This document shows positions 9,237 to 17,813 of a stretch of DNA of 64,000 nucleotides, in pieces; position 1 is the stretch's first letter; each line of letters opens with the position of its first letter. This stretch comes from CAYVBJ01 sp964517005 (GTDB lineage: Bacteria > Bacteroidota > Rhodothermia > Balneolales > Balneolaceae). The stretch lies in contig CAZFAJ010000006.1 in the NCBI GenBank assembly GCA_964517005.1, positions 1-64,000 of the forward strand, given 5' to 3'. A model generated the notes under the pieces. It saw only the letters and a program-made list of their open reading frames with translations. It ran no database searches and was not told the DNA's origin. The translations under genes and the position numbers were made by a program.

Positions 9237-10793
9237 ATGAAAAAAAGAGACTACATATTATCAGGTATTTTACTGATCCTGATCGGGATACTGCTGGGTA
9301 TTCTCCTATCACTATTCAGATCAAATAGCTGGCCTTTAGATCTTGCAGAAGTAAAAGTGACTGAAGTAAAAAGAAGTGAAACACCTCTCTGGGATAACAG
9401 TGACCTGGAAAAGATGGATGCCAGGTTTTTGTTTAAAACCATTGCAAAAAATGTAAAACAGGCTGTCGTTTATATCGAAACCATAGTACCCGTTAATAAC
9501 CGGGCATTTAGTGAACCCGATGAAGGTGAAGAATCCAATCGATTTTGGGATCGTTTTTTACCACCAAGGGCGAGAACAGTTGGTTCAGGTGTGATCATTT
9601 CATCTGATGGATACATTCTGACGAATAATCATGTGATTGATGAAGCTGTTACCGACGGTATATCGGTAGTGCTTGAAGATAAGCAAATTCTCAAGGCCAG
9701 AATTGTTGGAACTGATCCGAGCACAGATCTTGCGGTTTTAAAAATTGATTCAGAAAATCTGCCTTCTTTAACAATCGGAAACTCGGATTTAGTCGAAGTA
9801 GGGGAGTGGGTGCTTGCAATCGGGAACCCTTTCAGGCTGCGTTCTACGGTTACAGCCGGTATTGTAAGTGCTCTCAGCCGGGATGTTGATATCATCAATG
9901 ATTTGATGAGAATAGAAAGTTTTATACAGACAGATGCCGCAATCAACCGGGGTAACAGCGGAGGCGCACTTGTAAATACGAGCGGTGAACTTATTGGGAT
10001 CAATACTGCAATTGCTACTCAAAGCGGCAATTACCAGGGATATGGTTTTGCAGTTCCAAGTAATCTGGCTTTAAAGATTGCCCGTGACATTATTGAGTTT
10101 GGTGAACCAAAACGCGGAATGCTGGGTGTAACAATTGAAAGCGTAACCGGTGAGCTTGCAGATGAAGCTAAATTGAATCAAATCCGGGGAGTATTCATTT
10201 CCGGAACTACAACCGATGGGGCTGCTAAAGTTGCTGGCATTAAAAGAGCTGATATTATTTTAGAAGTTGAAGGGATGGAAGTAAATGAAGTGAATCAGCT
10301 CCAGGAGAAGGTTGCAATGTTCAGGCCCGGTGATAAGGTTGAATTGAAACTGTGGAGAAACGGCAGTGAAATTCGAAAATCGGTACAATTAAAGGAACTC
10401 CAGCGTTCTGCAGAACCGATCCAACTTAATGAGAACGATTTCATTGAACCTGAAGATGATTATTTCAGGGAAGATATTGAACCCAACGACCCCAATGATA
10501 ATGAAGGAGTAATTGAGGATGATTTTGATATTGGTTTTAAATTACAGGGGCTGGCCACTCCCGAAGATCATCAAAAATTCGAGCTCTATATCGTTGAAAT
10601 CAAGCGCAATACTCCTGCCTGGAATTCAGGTTTGGACAGAGGAATGAAGATTCTTGAAATTGATGGGAAAACAGCATCTGATATTTCAATATTTCGCAAA
10701 ATAATGAAAGAATCTTTCGCCAAAAATGGATCTGCAATTTTGAAAACTGAAGACGAAAATAACGTAACTGGATATTTTCAAATTAATCAATAA
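9237..10793 (+). CDS. HtrA/Deg-type periplasmic serine protease with two PDZ domains
   Basis: This 518-residue protease is anchored by an N-terminal helix (residues 6-27) and acts on misfolded periplasmic proteins. The trypsin-like triad is intact: His132 (TNNHVID), Asp164 (STDLAVLK) and Ser241 (GNSGGAL). The oxyanion and activation loops (GNPFRLRSTVTAG) follow the DegP/DegS pattern. A first PDZ domain starts near 295 (GMLGVTIES) and a second near 440 (LYIVEIKRNTPAW), joined by a very acidic linker rich in Asp, Glu, Asn and Pro. The open frame extends upstream into recO, but ATG 9237, directly before the membrane anchor and four bases after the recO stop, is the sensible start. Confidence 0.9.
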   Translation: MKKRDYILSGILLILIGILLGILLSLFRSNSWPLDLAEVKVTEVKRSETPLWDNSDLEKMDARFLFKTIAKNVKQAVVYIETIVPVNNRAFSEPDEGEESNRFWDRFLPPRARTVGSGVIISSDGYILTNNHVIDEAVTDGISVVLEDKQILKARIVGTDPSTDLAVLKIDSENLPSLTIGNSDLVEVGEWVLAIGNPFRLRSTVTAGIVSALSRDVDIINDLMRIESFIQTDAAINRGNSGGALVNTSGELIGINTAIATQSGNYQGYGFAVPSNLALKIARDIIEFGEPKRGMLGVTIESVTGELADEAKLNQIRGVFISGTTTDGAAKVAGIKRADIILEVEGMEVNEVNQLQEKVAMFRPGDKVELKLWRNGSEIRKSVQLKELQRSAEPIQLNENDFIEPEDDYFREDIEPNDPNDNEGVIEDDFDIGFKLQGLATPEDHQKFELYIVEIKRNTPAWNSGLDRGMKILEIDGKTASDISIFRKIMKESFAKNGSAILKTEDENNVTGYFQINQ

Positions 10794-10809
10794 ATATTAA
10801 AAGCCGGCA

Positions 10810-11361
10810 ATGAACCTATATTATTTACGAATTACAACTATAATACTATTATTTGTTTTTGCTTCTTGTTCAACTGCTGAAAAAACCGTTGAACAACCGG
10901 ATGAACCTGAAGTCACCCGGGAAGCTGAAAATGCTGTCCCTGAATGGTTTGATGAATCCAGATTCGGCTATGTTGAAAATGACAAAATCTACTCTTTTGG
11001 CATGGCTTCCGCTGCAAACGAAAAAGAAGCCCTTGAATTAGCTGTCAGGCAATCAGATGCAAACATGCGAACACAGATTGATTACTTGTTCGAAGAAGCC
11101 CGGCTTGAACTTGTCGATAATAATGAATCAAGTGTGGATACACCGGCTTTCATCAGATCTCTTCGGAATTTGATCAGGGAAATTGACTTGAATAGTGCAG
11201 ATTTGCAAAAAGATACCACTGAAACCGGAGAGGGTGTTGTTATAGCATATGTTTTAAAAACTCTTACGAAAGAACAGGTGCGAAATATTTTACGCCCGGG
11301 AACACAAGGAGGACATAACTTAAACCTGCTTCTCAACACAGAAGTTTTGAATTCACTATAA
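10810..11361 (+). CDS. LPP20-like lipoprotein
   Basis: This 183-residue protein is a lipoprotein: the N-terminal signal ends in the lipobox FASC with the acylated Cys at residue 20. The domain after it (WFDESRFGYVENDKIYSFGMA, then a long helix beginning NEKEALELAVRQSDANMRTQI) matches the LPP20 pattern, in which a WF motif and a YGxG-like strand precede a helix. Function in this family is not established. It follows the HtrA gene by 16 bases and is closed by a strong terminator, so it is probably the last gene of the recO-htrA operon. Confidence 0.75.
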   Translation: MNLYYLRITTIILLFVFASCSTAEKTVEQPDEPEVTREAENAVPEWFDESRFGYVENDKIYSFGMASAANEKEALELAVRQSDANMRTQIDYLFEEARLELVDNNESSVDTPAFIRSLRNLIREIDLNSADLQKDTTETGEGVVIAYVLKTLTKEQVRNILRPGTQGGHNLNLLLNTEVLNSL

Positions 11362-11381
11362 ATCAGCAGATATAGATTATT

Positions 11382-11412
11382 AAAAAAGCCGCGTCAGTAA
11401 CGCGGCTTTTTT
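11382..11412. terminator. Bidirectional Rho-independent terminator
   Basis: A perfect twelve-pair hairpin (AAAAAAGCCGCG, seven-base loop, CGCGGCTTTTTT) lies between the convergent lipoprotein gene and icd. It has a T-run on both strands, so it can end both transcripts. Confidence 0.92.
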
Positions 11413-11432
11413 AAGAAAGTCAGGAAGTGTGA

Positions 11433-12680
11433 TTACATGTTTTTCACGATTTCATCGCCAAACTCGGAGCATTTTAGCAGAGTTGCTCCTTCCATTTGCC
11501 GTTCAAAATCGTAAGTTACACGTTTGTTGCTGATGGATGTCTCAAGACCTTTTTCTATCAAGTCGGCAGCTTCACTCCATCCCATGTAACGCAGCATCAT
11601 AACTCCGGACAATATTAACGACCCGGGATTGACTTTATCCTGCCCAGTATATTTAGGGGCAGTACCATGCGTAGCTTCAAAAACAGAGTATCCCGTTTCA
11701 TAATTAATATTTGCACCGGGAGCAATACCAATACCTCCTACGCATGCGGCCAGTGCATCAGAGACATAGTCACCATTGAGGTTCATGGTTGCAATCACTG
11801 CATATTCATCAGGACGCGTCAAAATCTGTTGCAGGAAAGCATCCGCGATAACGTCTTTGATAACGATGCCGCCGGGTAATTCACACCAAGGGCCTTCACC
11901 AATCTCTTTGGCATCAAATTCCTCTTTAGCTACTTCATAGCCCCAGTTTTTAAAACTGCCCTCCGTGAACTTCATGATATTGCCTTTATGAACCAGAGTT
12001 ACACTATCCCGTTTTTGTTCGATTGCGTACCTAATGGCAGAGCGGACAAGCCGCTTTGTTCCCTCAATTGAAATGGGTTTTATACCAAGCGATGTGGTTT
12101 TTGGGAATCGAATGTTTGTTACTCCCATTTGATTCATCAGGAAATCTTTCAGCTGATCATTTTCAGGTGTACCTGTCTGAAACTCGATACCGGCATAAAT
12201 ATCTTCAGTATTTTCGCGGTAAATGACCATATCTGTTTTTTCAGGATGCTTAACCGGACTGGGTGTCCCGCTGTAGTATTTAACCGGACGAACACAAGCA
12301 TACAAATCAAGCTTTTGGCGTATCGCTACATTGAGAGACCGGATACCGCCTCCGACAGGAGTGGTTAGCGGCCCTTTTATAGCGACCTTGAACTCCTTAA
12401 TGGCTTCCAGTGTGTCTTCAGGAAGCCACTCATCATCGCCATAAACGTCCAAAGCTTTTTCACCTGCATAAATTTCAAACCAGTTAATTTTTTTCTTGCC
12501 GGAATAAGCTTTTTCAATAGCACTGTCGAGTACATGTTTCATTACCGGGGTAATATCAATACCAATTCCGTCACCTTCAATAAACGGTATGATTGGGTTG
12601 TCACCGACATCTAATGTTCCGTCATTTTTTTTCTCAATAATGTTACCGGTTTCAGGTGGGTTTATTTTCGAATAGCTCAT
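11433..12680 (-). CDS. icd: NADP-dependent isocitrate dehydrogenase
   Basis: This 415-residue enzyme converts isocitrate to 2-oxoglutarate in the TCA cycle and is the E. coli Icd type. Signatures include FIEGDGIGIDITP, the substrate loop PVGGGIRSLNVAIRQ with its phosphorylatable Ser, YRENTEDIYAGIE, and the metal-binding NGDYVSDALAACVGG region. The cofactor segment HGTAPKYTGQDKVNPGS carries the Lys-Tyr pair that contacts the NADP 2'-phosphate, rather than the Asp of NAD enzymes. It is monocistronic, with a 188-base upstream region shared with the small gene at 12869 and a terminator behind it. Confidence 0.96.
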   Translation of the reverse strand: MSYSKINPPETGNIIEKKNDGTLDVGDNPIIPFIEGDGIGIDITPVMKHVLDSAIEKAYSGKKKINWFEIYAGEKALDVYGDDEWLPEDTLEAIKEFKVAIKGPLTTPVGGGIRSLNVAIRQKLDLYACVRPVKYYSGTPSPVKHPEKTDMVIYRENTEDIYAGIEFQTGTPENDQLKDFLMNQMGVTNIRFPKTTSLGIKPISIEGTKRLVRSAIRYAIEQKRDSVTLVHKGNIMKFTEGSFKNWGYEVAKEEFDAKEIGEGPWCELPGGIVIKDVIADAFLQQILTRPDEYAVIATMNLNGDYVSDALAACVGGIGIAPGANINYETGYSVFEATHGTAPKYTGQDKVNPGSLILSGVMMLRYMGWSEAADLIEKGLETSISNKRVTYDFERQMEGATLLKCSEFGDEIVKNM

Positions 12681-12856
12681 AGATAGTTGTATAATTAGAG
12701 ATTATTTAGTTGTACTAAAGTATAGCAAAAATTTTGTCTTGGTGCATCATATATGAGTAACACAATTCACTTTAAAACTGCAAATTCTGTACAATTCTGA
12801 TTATATTCAGACGTATAATTGGTAGTGTTGACAAACAACTTTTATAACTCAGTTAC

Positions 12857-12861
12857 AGGAG
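12857..12861 (+). promoter_or_regulatory. Shine-Dalgarno site AGGAG
   Basis: AGGAG lies seven bases before ATG 12869. Good Shine-Dalgarno sites are scarce in this window, so this one supports the short downstream frame being translated. Confidence 0.7.
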
Positions 12862-12868
12862 ACCACCC

Positions 12869-13069
12869 ATGCTAAAGCCAATGTTCGGCCATCGGCCCAA
12901 GCCCAGAAAATTTGATATGCCGTTGCGTTATTATGATCCGAAAGATGACGAACGCAGAAAGAAAAGAATTCACATAAAGATGAGAAGGCGAAAAGATAAG
13001 CAGGGGATTAAAATAGTGCTCTATGCGCTGGGGCTCGCACTTGTGGTTTGGCTTATAGCTGTATTATAG
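12869..13069 (+). CDS. Small basic tail-anchored membrane protein, unknown
   Basis: I do not recognise a named family. The 66 residues fall into two parts: a strongly basic N-terminal region (residues 8-46, many Arg, Lys and His, with an LRYYDPKDDERRKKR core) and a single C-terminal hydrophobic helix (47-66). This suggests a cytoplasm-facing basic tail held in the membrane. An AGGAG ribosome binding site seven bases upstream supports expression. It is 44 bases before mutL on the same strand and may share its transcript. A structural or anchoring role is possible but not shown. Confidence 0.7.
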   Translation: MLKPMFGHRPKPRKFDMPLRYYDPKDDERRKKRIHIKMRRRKDKQGIKIVLYALGLALVVWLIAVL

Positions 13070-13113
13070 TTATCAATAGTGTAAAGGAATATTAACAAGA
13101 AGCGTTTGATCGA

Positions 13114-14946
13114 TTGAAAAATACATTTGAAGCAGAAGAATCTGTGATACAAAAAATGCCGCCGGACCTGGCTAATAAAATTGCTGCCGGTGAAGTAATT
13201 CAACGACCTGCATCTGTCGTAAAAGAATTGCTTGACAACTCAATAGATGCAGGTGCTGAATCTATAAAAATTATTATTGAACAGGCCGGGCGCACTCTGA
13301 TCCAGGTAGTTGATGATGGCAGCGGAATGAGTTCTTCCGATATACGTCCCTGTTTTGAACAGCATGCCACATCGAAAATTCATACGATTGACGATCTGTT
13401 CAAAATTCAGACCATGGGATTTCGGGGAGAAGCAATGGCTTCTGTTGCCTCGGTTTCGCAGGTAGAGGTGAAAACAAAAAGAGTTGAAGACAGCTCCGGC
13501 ACATTGTTTGAAATATGGGGAGGAGAGGAGAAGAAGTTTGAACCGGTTGCTACAGATGACGGAACGTCTGTAGCTGTTCGAAATCTCTTTTACAATGTTC
13601 CCGCCCGCAGACAGTTTTTGAAAACAGATGCAACGGAATTCAGGCATATCCTTCGTACTGTTCAACACGCCGCTCTTGCCAATACAGATATCGCTTTTGA
13701 GCTGATTGCGGATATGGATACTATATATAAGCTCCCCCGGCAGGATGTTCAGCAGAGAATTACAGATATTTTCGGAAAACAGTACAGGGCAAGTCTTATT
13801 CCATTCTCAGAAGAGACAACCTTTGTGAAGATTCACGGCCTTGTAGCTGATCCCAAACTTGCAAAAAAAAGCAGGGGAGAACAATTTCTATTTGTGAACG
13901 GGCGTCCGGTACAGCACCGCTACTTGACATATGTGATCTTAAGTCTCTTCGATTCATGGACCAAACAAGGTGAGTACCCGTTTTATTGTATTTTTATTGA
14001 AGTTGATCCCTCCACACTGGATGTAAACGTCCATCCGGCAAAACAGGAAGTAAAATTTGAAGATGAAAGGAGTATTATACAATTGACCCGTTCGGTCGTA
14101 AAAAAGGCATTAAACGAATATTTTGTTATTCCTGATCTCGATGAATCCTACAGAAACGAGAATAATCCGGGTAATTCATTTGAAAATTTTTCAGGGTTCA
14201 ATAACCAGAGAGCATTTCAAAAAAATGAAAGTGAATACCCGATACCGTCCCGAATTAATTTCAAAAATAAAAAAGAAGATGGACTGGAATGGGGAAAAAA
14301 GCTGTATGATTCAGACGCTCAGAATATTCCGGGAGATAAAAAAAGCTCTGAAAGCACCCGACGGCAAGACAGTACAGCACCAGTTGACAGGGGATTCTGG
14401 CAATTGCATGATTGCTATATACTTACGCAAACCAGGTCAGGTTACTGTATCATTGACCAGCATGCTGCTCATAAACGAATTATTTACGAGAAGGCCCTTG
14501 ACGCAACTGAGAAGTCAATTCCAGGTACTCAGCAACTTCTCTTTGCTCAGACAATTGAATTTTCAGCTACCGACTTTTCTCTCTTGAAGGAACTGTTGCC
14601 GATCATTCAGAGAATGGGTTTTGGAATTCAGTTGCTGAGCGGAAATACCGCGATCATCAATGGCGTTCCCGCAGACATTGATATTGGAGATGAACGGGAA
14701 GTAGTGATGGAAATGCTGCAGCAATATCGTGAACTGGATCGTAAGGTTTCACTGGATGCGAGAAAAAAAGTGGCCATTGCTTTTGCATCCAGAACAGCAA
14801 TTCCGCGGGGAAAAAGACTTGCCAATGTAGAAATGGAATTGATGATCGACCAGCTTTTTGCTTGTGAAGATCCATATCATGATCCGCTTAATAAACCTTC
14901 GCTTCTCTATATCCCTCTTGATGAAGTTAAGCGAAAACTATCCTGA
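13114..14946 (+). CDS. mutL: DNA mismatch repair protein MutL, with degraded endonuclease motifs
   Basis: MutL (610 residues) couples mismatch recognition by MutS to strand removal. The GHKL ATPase domain is intact: NKIAAGEVIQRPASVVKELL (Glu38, Asn42), DDGSGMS and the TMGFRGEAMAS lid. The transducer domain (VNGRPVQHRY, DVNVHPAKQEVKF) follows, then a disordered linker (about 345-425) and the dimerisation domain. The endonuclease motif reads DQHAAHKRIIYE (448-459), with Lys454 where nuclease-active MutL has Glu. The ACxxAI-type motif reads ASRTAIP (558-564), and a DPLNKP sequence stands in place of CPHGRP near the C-terminus. The protein therefore looks like a non-cleaving MutL. The start is a TTG at 13114. 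Confidence 0.95.
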   Translation: MKNTFEAEESVIQKMPPDLANKIAAGEVIQRPASVVKELLDNSIDAGAESIKIIIEQAGRTLIQVVDDGSGMSSSDIRPCFEQHATSKIHTIDDLFKIQTMGFRGEAMASVASVSQVEVKTKRVEDSSGTLFEIWGGEEKKFEPVATDDGTSVAVRNLFYNVPARRQFLKTDATEFRHILRTVQHAALANTDIAFELIADMDTIYKLPRQDVQQRITDIFGKQYRASLIPFSEETTFVKIHGLVADPKLAKKSRGEQFLFVNGRPVQHRYLTYVILSLFDSWTKQGEYPFYCIFIEVDPSTLDVNVHPAKQEVKFEDERSIIQLTRSVVKKALNEYFVIPDLDESYRNENNPGNSFENFSGFNNQRAFQKNESEYPIPSRINFKNKKEDGLEWGKKLYDSDAQNIPGDKKSSESTRRQDSTAPVDRGFWQLHDCYILTQTRSGYCIIDQHAAHKRIIYEKALDATEKSIPGTQQLLFAQTIEFSATDFSLLKELLPIIQRMGFGIQLLSGNTAIINGVPADIDIGDEREVVMEMLQQYRELDRKVSLDARKKVAIAFASRTAIPRGKRLANVEMELMIDQLFACEDPYHDPLNKPSLLYIPLDEVKRKLS

Positions 14947-14947
14947 A

Positions 14948-16057
14948 ATGAATATACTTGCGGTTGAACCCTTTTACACTGGTTCTCACAAAGCTTTTTT
15001 ACAAGGGTTACAAAAATATTCCTGTCACAAGGTGATCCCCGTTCGGTTAAATTACAAGGGATGGAAATGGCGGATGCACGGAGATTCTGTGAAACTGGCC
15101 GAGATGACGAATCACATCAATGAAAAAATTGACCTTCTGCTTGTTAGCAGCATGACGAATCTTCCCGCTTTTTTGGCACTTACAAATCCCCGTTTTGCTC
15201 ATGTTCCCAAAGTAATGTATATGCATGAAAATCAGTTGACTCAGCCGATGCCTGAAGGGGAGGAACGGGATATTACGTATTGCTATATCAATTATCTGAG
15301 CATGCTTTCTGCTGATAAGCTGGTATTTTCTTCAGAATTTCACCGCAGGGATCTGCTGAATTCATTGCCATCTTTTCTTGATAATTTTCCGGATGACAAG
15401 CACTTCAACACAATTGACAAGATAGCTGATAAAAGCATTGTATTGTATCCGGGGCTGAATCTGAGTGTGTTTGATCAGCAAAAAGATACTCGTTCACAAA
15501 ATGAGCGTCCGGTTATTGTCTGGAATCAAAGATGGCAGTTTGACCGTAATCCGGCGATGTTTTTTCGCGTTTTAAACAGGCTGAACGATATCGATCTGAA
15601 GTTTGAACTAATACTGGCGGGAGACAGCTCTCATCAGAAGCCGGAAGAGTTTGAAAAGGCCTGGAAACGGTATGGTTCTCATATCACCCATTTCGGATAT
15701 GTGGATGATGTGGAACGTTACAGCAAATTGCTCCATTCAGGAGATATCGTTGTTTCAACGGCAACTTATGAATTTTTTTGTGTTGCAATAATGGAAGCTA
15801 TTTATTGTGGTTGCCATCCGCTTGTCCCTAAACGTCTTCACTATCCGGAACTGATACCTGATTCTCTGCATTATCCTCTTTTGCACGCCCCGGTTCTGTA
15901 TGAAACCGAAGATTTGCTTTTCAAACAGATGAAAGACCTGTTGACAGGGGAAACAAAACCACTTCCAAAAGCTTCCTTGCAAAATATTAACCGGCACCTC
16001 GACTGGTCTGAAAAAATAAACGAGTATGATGACCTGTTTGAGACTTTTTTAAAATGA
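14948..16057 (+). CDS. tRNA-queuosine alpha-mannosyltransferase-like glycosyltransferase (QTMAN/DUF3524)
   Basis: This 369-residue GT-B enzyme begins with ILAVEPFYTGSHKAFLQGL (residues 3-21) followed by YKGWKWRMHG (about 39-48). This is the signature of the DUF3524 domain found in animal GTDC1/QTMAN, which adds mannose to queuosine at position 34 of tRNA-Asp. The C-terminal half has GT4 features: VIVWNQRWQFDRNP, the strand LILAGDSS, and a C-terminal EAIYCGCHPLVPKRLHYPEL segment. The open frame extends upstream into mutL, but ATG 14948, one base after the mutL stop, fits the conserved N-terminus. Acting on Q-tRNA is family-based inference; a queG gene at 53381 supports it. Confidence 0.85.
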   Translation: MNILAVEPFYTGSHKAFLQGLQKYSCHKVIPVRLNYKGWKWRMHGDSVKLAEMTNHINEKIDLLLVSSMTNLPAFLALTNPRFAHVPKVMYMHENQLTQPMPEGEERDITYCYINYLSMLSADKLVFSSEFHRRDLLNSLPSFLDNFPDDKHFNTIDKIADKSIVLYPGLNLSVFDQQKDTRSQNERPVIVWNQRWQFDRNPAMFFRVLNRLNDIDLKFELILAGDSSHQKPEEFEKAWKRYGSHITHFGYVDDVERYSKLLHSGDIVVSTATYEFFCVAIMEAIYCGCHPLVPKRLHYPELIPDSLHYPLLHAPVLYETEDLLFKQMKDLLTGETKPLPKASLQNINRHLDWSEKINEYDDLFETFLK

Positions 16058-16073
16058 GCATTGATCTGATTTT

Positions 16074-17606
16074 TTAAAAAGGTGCTTCATCGTCATCTTC
16101 GCCGGGTGTGTGAGTAGGCGGCGGAGCTGGCGCATCATTATTGTTGTCGCTCAAATAATCTCCGGAAGTATCGGGAAATGTATCAGGGGCTGAAGATCGT
16201 GTCAGGTTTTCAAACCGGGCATACTGTTCGACAAAATAGAGATCCACACTTCCTACAGGACCGTTCCGCTGTTTTCCGATAATAAGTTCAGCAATGCCTT
16301 TGGTGGATTGGCCTTCCGGCGTTGTTGTGATTCCATAATATTCCGGCCGGTATAAAAAGCAGACCACATCGGCATCCTGTTCAATGGATCCGGATTCACG
16401 CAGATCACTTAGCATCGGGCGCTTATCACCGCTGCGTTGCTCCACCTGGCGGCTAAGTTGTGAGAGTGCAATTACGGGTACTTTTAATTCCTTCGCGAGA
16501 GATTTTAATCCCCGTGAAATCGTTGCAATCTCCTGTTCACGATTGCTGTTTTCCCGCATATTGGCACTCATCAACTGAAGGTAATCCACCACCACAAGAC
16601 CAATATCATGCTCACTTTTAAGACGGCGGCATTTGGTTCTCAGTTCCATCACATTTAAGCCGGGTGTATCGTCAATAAATATTTTTGCGGTAAACAGACG
16701 GCTTGCCGCATCTATCAGGCGTTTAAATTCTTCATCTTTCAGCCTTCCTGTTCGGGCCGTCTGTGCATCAATGCGTGCTTCCATTGTCAAAAATCGCTGA
16801 ACGAGCTGCTGGCTTGACATTTCCAGGCTGAAAAGAGCTACATTTGACTGCAGTTTTTCATTGTGGTGCAAAGCTGCATTTCTTGCACAGCTTAAAACAA
16901 ATGCTGTTTTACCCATTGAAGGACGTGCTGCAATGATAATCAGGTCACCCGGCTGCCAGCCTGATGTATACTTATCGACATCAAGACCTGAAGGCACACC
17001 GGTTACCCCCGCCGGCTTACCTCGTATCTCTTCCAGATAGGCAAGGGTATCTTTCAGAACATCACCGATGGGCTGGGCATTTGCCCTGCTTTTGGTATTG
17101 GAAATGTCAAAAATTCGTTGTTCGGCCCCATCCAGCACATCAAACGCATCGGTTGTTGAATCATATGCTGTTTTTATGATATCGTTACAGTTCAGAATCA
17201 GGTTTCGCTTGATTGCTTTTTCGCTGATGATCTGTGCATGATAGTCAATATTGGCGGCTGAGCTTACAGAGCGTGTTAAATCAGCCAGATAGGAGGCACC
17301 ACCAATTGTATCTAAAAGACTTTTATCCCGCAATTCATTTTCAACAGTCAGAATGTCTAATGGATTATCACGTTCATAAAGCTCGTAAAGCGTCTCAAAA
17401 ATATGACGGTGAGCGGGTTTGTAAAAATCATCCGGTTTCAGCATTTGAAGAGCAATGGTTGCTGCTTCATGTTCAATGAGCATAGATCCCAATACTGCTT
17501 CTTCAACTTCAATTGCCTGTGGAGGAACCCTTCCTTCCTTGTCGAGAGAATCAACCATAACTTGTCGCTTCTGATTGCCGGAATTATAGCCGTTGTTATC
17601 GGGCAT
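16074..17606 (-). CDS. dnaB: Replicative DNA helicase DnaB
   Basis: DnaB (510 residues) is the hexameric helicase that unwinds DNA at the replication fork. The N-terminal helical domain starts at PPQAIEVEEAVLGSML (about 28-43), and the RecA-like domain has Walker A ARPSMGKTAF, the catalytic Glu in SLEMSSQQL, Walker B VVDYLQLM and the arginine-finger region. The LSDLRESGSIEQDAD segment is the conserved H4 motif. No intein is inserted and the length is usual, apart from an acidic, Pro-rich C-terminal tail (about 485-510). It ends 16 bases from the convergent mannosyltransferase gene. The 207 bases upstream hold no recognisable gene. Confidence 0.96.
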   Translation of the reverse strand: MPDNNGYNSGNQKRQVMVDSLDKEGRVPPQAIEVEEAVLGSMLIEHEAATIALQMLKPDDFYKPAHRHIFETLYELYERDNPLDILTVENELRDKSLLDTIGGASYLADLTRSVSSAANIDYHAQIISEKAIKRNLILNCNDIIKTAYDSTTDAFDVLDGAEQRIFDISNTKSRANAQPIGDVLKDTLAYLEEIRGKPAGVTGVPSGLDVDKYTSGWQPGDLIIIAARPSMGKTAFVLSCARNAALHHNEKLQSNVALFSLEMSSQQLVQRFLTMEARIDAQTARTGRLKDEEFKRLIDAASRLFTAKIFIDDTPGLNVMELRTKCRRLKSEHDIGLVVVDYLQLMSANMRENSNREQEIATISRGLKSLAKELKVPVIALSQLSRQVEQRSGDKRPMLSDLRESGSIEQDADVVCFLYRPEYYGITTTPEGQSTKGIAELIIGKQRNGPVGSVDLYFVEQYARFENLTRSSAPDTFPDTSGDYLSDNNNDAPAPPPTHTPGEDDDEAPF

Positions 17607-17813
17607 TCATTCTGATTTATGAGTTAAAAAAAGTGATTTGCCGTCTATATCGCGTATTCATCAGAGAATAAATACAAAACCGTACGCGGTAAAATTCGTT
17701 AGAATGAAGATACTAAAATTGAGACCGAATTCGTAGATGAAGTTGTAAAAGAAGAGAGATTTTTCCATCTGTCTTAAAAATATTGAAACTGTAAAAAGGG
17801 GGTATCAGTAAAC

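Noticed and set aside
12829..12851. TTGACA at 12829 followed by TATAAC as a sigma-70 promoter
   Set aside because: The spacing is only about nine bases, too short for a functional pair, and the organism appears to use a different promoter type.
17660..17768. 35-codon minus-strand frame starting at ATG 17768 between the UDG and dnaB genes
   Set aside because: The translation is very Phe-rich and looks like AT-rich non-coding DNA; no ribosome binding site.
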